From: Gammaproteobacteria bacterium
GTDB taxonomy: Bacteria > Pseudomonadota > Gammaproteobacteria > Berkiellales > Berkiellaceae
Direction: 5' to 3'
DNA: 11,983 bases
NCBI GenBank assembly: GCA_016874315.1
Contig: VGTX01000013.1
Span: forward strand, 1 to 11,983
Below, one piece after another: positions 6,359-11,983 of the stretch. The notes under the pieces were generated by a model, which worked only from the letters and a program-made list of their open reading frames with translations, was not told where the DNA came from and did no database searches. Within the stretch, counting starts at the first letter, position 1, and the number at the start of each line of letters is the position of its first letter. Both the position numbers and the translations under genes were made by a program.

Positions 6359-6820
6359 TTAGAATGGAAGCTCATCTGAGAGTTCATTATGATGGGAAGA
6401 CATGCTGGAATACCCAGAATCATTACGGCGTGAAGAAGATGGAGCTTCTGAGCTATAATCTGAATGCTGATCGCCTGGACCACCTTTAGAATCGAGCAAC
6501 TGTAAATCATTACAAATAATTTCTGTTGTATAACGCTCTTGTCCATTCTTATCCTGCCATTTTCTTGTACGCAGGCTACCTTCGATATAGACCTTAGAAC
6601 CTTTACGCATGTACTTAGATGCGATATCAGCCATTTTTCCGTAAATTACAACGCGATGCCATTCGGTACGCTCTTGTGTTGTGCCTGATTGTTTATCCTT
6701 CCAGCTCTCGGATGTTGCAATAGAGATGTTTGCAACCGGATCGCCTGAAGCAAGATATCGAACTTCTGGGTCTGAGCCTAAGTTTCCTACAATAATAACT
6801 TTATTAATTCCGCGCGCCAT
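6359..6820 (-). CDS. ssb: Single-stranded DNA-binding protein SSB
   Basis: The protein has 153 residues. The OB fold covers about residues 1-110 and begins MARGINKVIIVGNLGSDPEVRY. Trp40, Trp54 and Trp88 sit at the same positions as the DNA-stacking tryptophans of E. coli SSB. A flexible Ser/Gly/Asp-rich linker (about 111-148) ends in the acidic tip DELPF, which binds repair and replication partners. It works as a tetramer coating single-stranded DNA in replication, recombination and repair. The ATG at 6818-6820 has AAAGG 7 bases upstream. The gene lies 73 bases after uvrA in the same direction, so it can be co-transcribed, although a separate promoter in that gap is possible. A strong terminator follows. 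This is a complete, normal-length member. Confidence 0.97.
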   Translation of the reverse strand: MARGINKVIIVGNLGSDPEVRYLASGDPVANISIATSESWKDKQSGTTQERTEWHRVVIYGKMADIASKYMRKGSKVYIEGSLRTRKWQDKNGQERYTTEIICNDLQLLDSKGGPGDQHSDYSSEAPSSSRRNDSGYSSMSSHHNELSDELPF

Positions 6821-6893
6821 ATATTACCTTTAGTTTTAATCAAATAACACATTTTGTGATGAAGAAGATCCTATCACGATTTCAGAGATTTTT

Positions 6894-9767
6894 CTAAATT
6901 TTTTCACCTGAATATTGAGTCCATCGCTGATGACGATCGGATTTCATTTTCCTGAGAAATTCTGCCGTGATACTTCGATCGGAAGCGGCTTCAAAATCAG
7001 CACGAGGACCTTCATATAAAACAGAGCCCCCACGACTACCGCCTTCTGGACCTAAATCGATAATCCAATCTGCACAATCAACGACATCAAGATTATGCTC
7101 AATAATACAAATTGTATTACCCCGATCGCGCAAAGCAAAAATAATTTCTAATAAACGCTGAATATCTTCAAAATGAAGTCCGGTTGTGGGCTCATCCAAG
7201 ATGTATAATGTCCGCCCCGCAGTTCCGCGCTTAGAGAGTTCTTTTGAAAGCTTGACACGTTGGGCTTCACCCCCTGATAGGGTTGTCGCACTCTGCCCTA
7301 ATTTTATATAACCAAGACCGACTTGAATAAGAGTATCAAGCTTTCTCGCAATAGCAGGGAAAGCAGAGAAAAGTTCTGCGGCTTGCTGTACGGTCATATT
7401 CAAGACATCTGCGATGTTTTGCCCTTTATAAGTCACCTCGAGGGTTTGTTGATTATATCGTTTACCATGGCATGCTTCACATGGCACATAAATATCGGAA
7501 AGAAAATGCATTTCAACTTTTAACACACCATCGCCAGAGCACTTCTCACATCGTCCACCAGGAACGTTGAAGCTGAAGCGACCGGGCGTAAATCCTAAAG
7601 ATTGTGATTTAGGAAGTTTTGCAAAAAACTCTCTTATTGGTGTAAGCAGTCCTGTGTATGTTGCAGGGTTAGAGCGAGGGGTCCGTCCAATCGGGCTCTG
7701 ATCGACACAAATTAAATCTGAGAAATGCTCAACTCCGGTTGCATTTTTTAGTTGTATTGCCCGAGAGACGCTTCTTCTTGCGATTTTTGCTGTGATATAA
7801 GGAACCAGCGTATGATTAATCAAAGATGACTTTCCTGAGCCAGAAACACCTGTTATACAAGTCAGTAAACCCACAGGAATACGAACTGAGACATTTTTAA
7901 GGTTATGACACGATGCTTCATGTAGGGTGAGGTAGTCGTTTGCATGAAAACATTGACCAGGATGGGAAATCCGGCGATGCCCGGAGAGATATCGTCCAGT
8001 AACCGAATGTGTATTTTTCATGATTTCTTGCGGAGTCCCTTTTGCAAGAACCTCTCCCCCAAAAACTCCGGCGCCAGGGCCCAAGTCAATCACATAATCC
8101 GCGGCAAGAATAGCTTCTTCATCATGCTCAACGACAATAACTGTATTTCCTATTTCTGTTAGGGACCTCATTGTTGCAATAAGGCGATCGTTATCGCGCT
8201 GATGTAGTCCGATTGATGGTTCATCAAGGACGTACATTACGCCAACAAGTTTCGAACCGATTTGACTGGCTAAACGAATACGCTGAGATTCTCCTCCAGA
8301 GAGCGTTTCTGCCGAGCGTGCAAGGCTTAAATAATCCAAGCCAACATTGAGCAAGAATGAGAGTCTTGTTTTTAGTTCATCAAGTAAAGGCTGCGCAATT
8401 TGCTGCTCCATTGGAGTGAGGACAAGCTGTTGTAGAGCAGCATATGATTCCATAATTGAAACTTGTGTGAAATCTTCAATTTTAAGTGCGCCAACGCGAA
8501 CAGCGCGATACTCTGGCCTTAACCGAATTCCATCACAAGAGCGGCATGCAGCATACTGAATAAATGGCTGTAATGATTCTTTTACACTCTCTTGGTCAGT
8601 TTCACGATAGCGCTCTTGTAAGAGAGCTACCGCTCCTTTCCACACCATTTTCTTAGGCTTTGCATGTTTATAGTAGTAAGATGTAATCAAAATCGATTTT
8701 TTTGTCAGATCGCCCCAGAGTAAGATTTGCTGAGACTTTTCAGTCAATTCATTAAATGGAGTATCCATATCAATTTGATAGTGCTCACATATTTGTTTTA
8801 ACAGCTCAAAATTTACTACCTCATTTTTAGAGAAGAACGCAATCGCCCCTTGTGACAAGGTATGTAACGGCTGGACAAGGCGCTCCACATCGATTTGTTG
8901 ATCGAACCCAAGACCATCGCATGTTGGACATGAGCCCAATGGGCTATTAAAGGAGAAAAATTTGGGCTCTAGCATAGGTAAAGAAAATCCGCACTCAACA
9001 CAGCCATGGCTCGCTGAAAGTATGCGCTCATCTGAAATTTGATTTTGCTCATTCAAGAAATAAATCTTAACGAGGCCTTCACCATATTTTACAGCAGTTT
9101 CCAGACTTTCCCTTAATCGATCGTTTTCATCATGTGTAATACGTAGCCGATCGATTACCATATCAATATTGTGATTTTTTTTCGGATCGAGTTCAGTCAA
9201 CTCATCAAAGGATGAAAGGGAGCCATTCCAGACTACCTTTGAAAACCCAAGGCCCTGCATCTTATCAAAAAGTGGCTCATGTGAGCCCTTTCGGCCGCGG
9301 ACCAAAGGCGCACTAATAATAATGCGATTTTCTAGGGCATCATGAGTTAAAGATTGCGCCATTTGGTCAACAGTTTGCGAGCGCAGCGGTGTATGATGGG
9401 TTGGGCAATATGGTGTTCCGACACGTGCAAATAAAACACGAAGATAATCATAAATTTCAGTGACAGTTCCGACAGTAGAGCGCGGATTGTGGGAGGTTGT
9501 CTTTTGTTCAATTGCAATAGCGGGAGAAAGCCCTTCAATTCTATCAACATCGGGCTTATCCATCATCGATAAAAACTGCCTTGCATAAGAAGATAGGGAC
9601 TCCACATAGCGTCGTTGACCTTCGGCATATAGAGTATCAAAAGCAAGAGAAGATTTCCCTGAACCTGAAACTCCAGTTAGTATGACAAAATTATCGCGAG
9701 GAATATCAAGCGTAATATTTTTAAGATTATGCGTTCTAGCGCCTTCAATTTTAATTTTTGTACTCAT
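6894..9767 (-). CDS. uvrA: UvrABC excinuclease subunit A
   Basis: The protein has 957 residues, normal for UvrA, the dimeric ABC-type ATPase that finds bulky DNA lesions and loads UvrB in nucleotide excision repair. Both ATPase halves are intact. Walker A motifs GVSGSGKS are at 32-39 and 640-647. Signature motifs are LSGGESQR (489-496) and LSGGEAQR (830-837). Walker B motifs are LDEPSIGLH (Asp515, Glu516) and LDEPTTGLH (Asp858, Glu859). Zinc-module cysteines are present as C256/C259 with C280/C283 and C740/C743 with C763/C766. QKTTSHNPRSTVGT and QSPIGRTPRSNPATY are the expected conserved segments. The ATG at 9765-9767 (MSTKIKIEGARTHNL) matches the family N-terminus, though its Shine-Dalgarno is weak. 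A TATAAT box lies about 72 bases upstream. ssb follows in the same direction. No GAAC-N7-GTTC LexA box is seen upstream. Confidence 0.98.
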   Translation of the reverse strand: MSTKIKIEGARTHNLKNITLDIPRDNFVILTGVSGSGKSSLAFDTLYAEGQRRYVESLSSYARQFLSMMDKPDVDRIEGLSPAIAIEQKTTSHNPRSTVGTVTEIYDYLRVLFARVGTPYCPTHHTPLRSQTVDQMAQSLTHDALENRIIISAPLVRGRKGSHEPLFDKMQGLGFSKVVWNGSLSSFDELTELDPKKNHNIDMVIDRLRITHDENDRLRESLETAVKYGEGLVKIYFLNEQNQISDERILSASHGCVECGFSLPMLEPKFFSFNSPLGSCPTCDGLGFDQQIDVERLVQPLHTLSQGAIAFFSKNEVVNFELLKQICEHYQIDMDTPFNELTEKSQQILLWGDLTKKSILITSYYYKHAKPKKMVWKGAVALLQERYRETDQESVKESLQPFIQYAACRSCDGIRLRPEYRAVRVGALKIEDFTQVSIMESYAALQQLVLTPMEQQIAQPLLDELKTRLSFLLNVGLDYLSLARSAETLSGGESQRIRLASQIGSKLVGVMYVLDEPSIGLHQRDNDRLIATMRSLTEIGNTVIVVEHDEEAILAADYVIDLGPGAGVFGGEVLAKGTPQEIMKNTHSVTGRYLSGHRRISHPGQCFHANDYLTLHEASCHNLKNVSVRIPVGLLTCITGVSGSGKSSLINHTLVPYITAKIARRSVSRAIQLKNATGVEHFSDLICVDQSPIGRTPRSNPATYTGLLTPIREFFAKLPKSQSLGFTPGRFSFNVPGGRCEKCSGDGVLKVEMHFLSDIYVPCEACHGKRYNQQTLEVTYKGQNIADVLNMTVQQAAELFSAFPAIARKLDTLIQVGLGYIKLGQSATTLSGGEAQRVKLSKELSKRGTAGRTLYILDEPTTGLHFEDIQRLLEIIFALRDRGNTICIIEHNLDVVDCADWIIDLGPEGGSRGGSVLYEGPRADFEAASDRSITAEFLRKMKSDRHQRWTQYSGEKI

Positions 9768-9811
9768 ATCATTACTCGCAATATTCTTAAATGAACAGAT
9801 ATGACCGTTGA

Positions 9812-9825
9812 TTTAAGATCTTAAA
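9812..9825. repeat. 14-base perfect palindrome in the uvrA leader
   Basis: TTTAAGATCTTAAA lies between the uvrA TATAAT box and the uvrA start, within the predicted 5' leader. It could be an operator or a chance AT-rich palindrome. Confidence 0.35.
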
Positions 9826-9838
9826 AAGACATTTTCTC

Positions 9839-9844
9839 ATTATA
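9839..9844 (-). promoter_or_regulatory. uvrA: -10 box of a probable uvrA promoter
   Basis: The minus strand reads a perfect TATAAT, about 72 bases before the uvrA ATG. No good -35 hexamer is found at 16-18 bases. Transcription would start near 9832 and give a leader of about 65 bases carrying the palindrome at 9812-9825. Confidence 0.5.
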
Positions 9845-9959
9845 CGCAATTCCAAGGAGAAACGCAGAGCAATAAAATATATTACAGATTTAAAAAATGA
9901 AAATGCGCTCAATCCAGTGCATATGCAATGCGAGTTATGTGATGACCGAGTCGAGGGGG

Positions 9960-9988
9960 TTGACATAACTTATTAAAAAATATAGTAT
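9960..9988 (+). promoter_or_regulatory. Sigma-70-type promoter of the two-gene small-protein unit
   Basis: A perfect TTGACA -35 (9960-9965) is followed after 17 bases by TAGTAT (9983-9988). An alternative -10 is TATAGT (9981-9986) with a 15-base spacer. Transcription would start near 9994, about 28 bases before the ATG at 10022, with an A/T-rich leader lacking a clear Shine-Dalgarno. Confidence 0.7.
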
Positions 9989-10021
9989 ATTTAAATACTC
10001 TGATTTGTATTAAAATTATAA

Positions 10022-10339
10022 ATGCGACTTCTTAGCCAAATTAACCAAAAATATATCCACGGCTCGGGTGTATCAAATCCAGAAACTGCCCCGTCATTTC
10101 ATGGATATGATTACAATGGACGAGCACATTTTTCAAAAGAATGTTTCACACTCAATTCCGAATCAGGAAATCCAGAGACATCAGAGGTCCACTTTTACAT
10201 TCCCTTATCAAAAAAAGAACGTAATTTATGCTGTCCGGGCATTCGATTAACAAATATGCTCATAGGTGGAGTTATAGTCATTGCCTCAAGTGGATTGGCA
10301 AATCTTGTAACTTCCTATATTACCGGTAAAGGGAGATAA
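10022..10339 (+). CDS. Small protein of unknown function with C-terminal membrane segment (unit gene 1)
   Basis: The protein has 105 residues and I do not recognise a family. It starts MRLLSQINQKYIHGSG, which loosely resembles the N-terminus of its downstream neighbour (Asn8, Tyr11, Gly16 and Ser18 coincide) and hence a double-glycine-type leader, with GS or SG instead of GG. Residues 17-75 are polar, with a Cys-Cys pair at 70-71. Residues 78-98 form one hydrophobic segment (LTNMLIGGVIVIASSGL), followed by a short basic tail ending GKGR. The ATG at 10022-10024 follows the TTGACA promoter directly but has no clear Shine-Dalgarno. The stop is 4 bases before the next start. It may be a tail-anchored membrane protein or a secreted membrane-active peptide precursor; neither is proven. 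Confidence 0.62.
   Translation: MRLLSQINQKYIHGSGVSNPETAPSFHGYDYNGRAHFSKECFTLNSESGNPETSEVHFYIPLSKKERNLCCPGIRLTNMLIGGVIVIASSGLANLVTSYITGKGR
10330..10336 (+). promoter_or_regulatory. Ribosome binding site of unit gene 2
   Basis: AGGGAGA overlaps the end of the first gene and lies 7 bases before the ATG at 10344. It is the strongest Shine-Dalgarno of the two genes. The second protein may therefore be made more efficiently than the first. Confidence 0.65.
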
Positions 10340-10343
10340 TTTT

Positions 10344-10667
10344 ATGTTACATATAACAGAATTGAACTCTCTTTATCTCATTCACGGTGGCGACTCTTCA
10401 GCGCCTCTATCAATAGCTACTTATGTTGGGCATGACGAGGATAGTCATACGTATCTTTATGAAATCAGCACCCCCAAACAAACACATATAGTTGGCTTAT
10501 CAGATGATCAGCACAAAATTGAAGGAATTTTAACTTCATCAAGTTTCTTTGGCGCTCAAATAGATTGTGCGTTAGATACGTCTGATTCGTGGAGTTACGC
10601 TCTTAATCAATATAAAATGTTAATTGGTTTTGGTGTGGCTGTAGGTATATTTTCAGCGATATCTTAA
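10344..10667 (+). CDS. Small protein with double-glycine-type leader and C-terminal hydrophobic segment (unit gene 2)
   Basis: The protein has 107 residues. MLHITELNSLYLIHGG (1-16) fits the pattern of double-glycine leaders cut by C39-peptidase ABC exporters. Counting the second Gly as -1, Ile is at -4, Leu at -7, Asn at -9 and Leu at -10, as in the 15-residue colicin V leader as I recall it. Cleavage would release 91 residues beginning DSSAP. These contain a single Cys (Cys75) and a hydrophobic C-terminus (about 91-106, KMLIGFGVAVGIFSAI). The body (about 17-90) is acidic and polar, and not strongly Gly-rich as many class II bacteriocins are. No exporter, peptidase or immunity gene is in the window. 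It is translated from a good Shine-Dalgarno and followed by a terminator. An alternative is an ordinary C-tail-anchored small membrane protein with a chance leader match. Confidence 0.65.
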   Translation: MLHITELNSLYLIHGGDSSAPLSIATYVGHDEDSHTYLYEISTPKQTHIVGLSDDQHKIEGILTSSSFFGAQIDCALDTSDSWSYALNQYKMLIGFGVAVGIFSAIS

Positions 10668-10680
10668 ACAGAGACGGCGT

Positions 10681-10707
10681 GATGCTCATTGTTTTTGAGC
10701 ATCTTTT
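10681..10707 (+). terminator. Rho-independent terminator of the small-protein unit
   Basis: An 8-bp perfect stem GATGCTCA/TGAGCATC (10681-10688 and 10696-10703) has a 7-base loop and is followed by TTTT. It lies 14 bases after the stop at 10667. On the other strand no T-run follows the stem, so it is unlikely to stop radA transcription. Confidence 0.8.
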
Positions 10708-10824
10708 ACTAAAAGATATTAAAAAATTCGCTTATTACTACGCTACCCAATCATTGAGCATGTTTTCTTGCTCGTTTAAAAACAAGCTATGTGTATCGAG
10801 TGAGTCTTCTGTATTTCAACAAAA

Positions 10825-11983
10825 TCAGGTTAATATTGCGTGCTCAGCAACAAAGGAAAGTAGCTCTTTCAAATCTGAAAGCAAGACTACATGGCCTTGC
10901 GCAATATACTCTTTTAATCCCGCTGCATTTCCTGCGGGAATAAGTACTTTTTTATACCCATGTTTTAGAGCTGCAGCAATTCGCTCTTGTGCATATTGCA
11001 CTGGGCGCAATTCACCGCCAAGACCAAGCTCACCAAAAATTAGCCATTCTTTTGGGATAATCCAGTTTTTCAGAGAGCTATACACTGCAACCAAAACAGC
11101 ACAATCTGCAGCAGGTTCTTGAACTTTCAGTCCGCCAACAATATTCAAAAAAACATCATATCTCGATCCGGGCCAATCATAAAATCGAGAGAGGATAGCG
11201 AGCAATAAGTTCAATCTTGCCAAATCAAATCCGACTACAACTCTTTTCCCTTGAAATCCTGGAGAGTCTACAACTAATGACTGCATTTCAACAAGTAATG
11301 CTCGCGACCCCTCCCACAGAGCGGTCAGAGTTGTGCCCGAGACACTCTTGGCCTGCCAGTTTGTAAAGATTGCGGATGGATGTAAAACAGGTTTAAGCCC
11401 ATCAGGCATCATACATAAAATTCCAAGCTCTCCAACAGCGCCAAAGCGATTTTTAAAAGTCCGGAGAAGTCGATATTTTCCCTGATCGTCAGATTCTAAG
11501 TACAAAACAGTATCAACGAGATGTTCAAAGACTTTGGGGCCTGCGATATTTCCTTCTTTGTTAACATGTCCAATGAGAAGAAGGGCGACGTTATTTTGTT
11601 TCGCATAGCGTGTCAGTAATTGTGCACAATGTCGAACTTGCGTTACTGAGCCAGCAACACCATCAATACTTGAAGAAAAGATTGTTTGAATAGAATCGAT
11701 GACCACAAATTGTGGCTTTTTATGAGCTAGTGCATCTAAGATTTGTTCTAATTCTGTTTGAGCGCCAAGAAAAAAACGACTATGCTGCAGCCCTAACCGA
11801 TCGCCGCGCATTTTAATTTGCGGCAATGATTCTTCACCAGATAAATAACAACACACATATTCTTTACTGAGATGCGCCAATAATTGCAGCATCAATGTGG
11901 ACTTTCCAACGCCAGGGTCGCCCGCGAGGATTGTCACCGAACCAGGTACAAAGCCACCACCGAGAGTCCGATCGACTTCACTA
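10825..11983 (-). CDS. radA: DNA repair protein RadA, C-terminal part (N-terminus outside window)
   Basis: The minus-strand frame is open from the window edge to TGA at 10825-10827, about 386 residues. It begins SEVDRTLGGGFVPGSVTIL, which matches the RadA core start, so the GTG at 11937 is not the true start. The missing N-terminus would hold the CxxC zinc finger. Visible features are Walker A GDPGVGKST (11922-11896), Walker B FVVIDSIQTI and the RadA-specific KNRFG motif (11454-11440). A Lon-like C-terminal domain includes QEPAADCAVLVAVYSS and GELGLGGELRPV. RadA is a DnaB-like hexameric ATPase that drives branch migration during RecA-dependent recombination. The gene converges on the small-protein unit, with no evident terminator of its own between 10824 and 10708. 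Confidence 0.96.
   Translation of the reverse strand, partial: SEVDRTLGGGFVPGSVTILAGDPGVGKSTLMLQLLAHLSKEYVCCYLSGEESLPQIKMRGDRLGLQHSRFFLGAQTELEQILDALAHKKPQFVVIDSIQTIFSSSIDGVAGSVTQVRHCAQLLTRYAKQNNVALLLIGHVNKEGNIAGPKVFEHLVDTVLYLESDDQGKYRLLRTFKNRFGAVGELGILCMMPDGLKPVLHPSAIFTNWQAKSVSGTTLTALWEGSRALLVEMQSLVVDSPGFQGKRVVVGFDLARLNLLLAILSRFYDWPGSRYDVFLNIVGGLKVQEPAADCAVLVAVYSSLKNWIIPKEWLIFGELGLGGELRPVQYAQERIAAALKHGYKKVLIPAGNAAGLKEYIAQGHVVLLSDLKELLSFVAEHAILT

Noticed and set aside
6852..6880. GTGAT/ATCAC inverted repeat between uvrA and ssb
   Set aside because: The stem is only 5 bp with a long loop and no T-run. It is too weak to call a terminator or operator.
9793..9807. Possible LexA box upstream of uvrA
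   Set aside because: GAAC is present, but the bases seven positions later are ACCG, not GTTC.
9897..9968. 23-residue + strand open frame before the small-protein unit
   Set aside because: It has no Shine-Dalgarno, no promoter of its own is evident, and it runs through the TTGACA box. It is compatible with chance.
10068..10250. 60-codon + frame inside unit gene 1
   Set aside because: It is a shifted frame within a gene with better promoter placement and a better end at the downstream ribosome site.
10679..11122. 147-codon + strand open frame
   Set aside because: It lies antisense to the conserved C-terminal domain of radA and overlaps the terminator at 10681-10707. The protein shows no family features.

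Overview
The window looks like chromosomal DNA of an AT-rich proteobacterium, most likely a host-associated alphaproteobacterium. This is an inference from the fairly low G+C (about 40% by eye, not computed), the uvrA-ssb pairing, a COQ10/RatA-like protein, NrdR, and a lineage-specific set of membrane proteins. I cannot name the genus. No RNA gene, insertion sequence or CRISPR array is visible.

Left part (1-5350): the 3' end of nrdR enters on the + strand. Its last 68 bases are overlapped convergently by a minus-strand gene. From 5229 down to 110 lie four tandem minus-strand genes for related polytopic membrane proteins of unknown function. They share an N-terminal hydrophobic hairpin around a PG(M/G)QP-type turn, then a short loop, then a block of membrane segments. 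The first-transcribed copy (5229-3984) has its own extended -10 promoter and its own terminator, and is split by a one-base frameshift. The other three (3776-3081, 3068-1665, 1675-110) are tightly packed and look like one operon. The last two carry an extra soluble C-terminal domain.

Middle (5351-9767): a minus-strand housekeeping block. uvrA (excision repair) is followed by ssb, then a strong terminator. Next come a small secreted BamE/SmpA-like protein and a COQ10/RatA-like START-fold protein, apparently in a two-gene operon with a weak terminator.

Right part (9768-11983): a divergent intergenic region holds a TATAAT box for uvrA on the minus strand and a TTGACA promoter on the + strand. 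The + promoter drives two short unknown genes (10022-10339 and 10344-10667) that end in a clear terminator. The second starts with a 16-residue segment closely resembling a double-glycine secretion leader of the colicin V type. Both proteins end in a hydrophobic segment. This bicistron is the most promising candidate for an undescribed system. Convergent to it is radA (recombination/branch-migration ATPase), whose N-terminus lies beyond the window edge.
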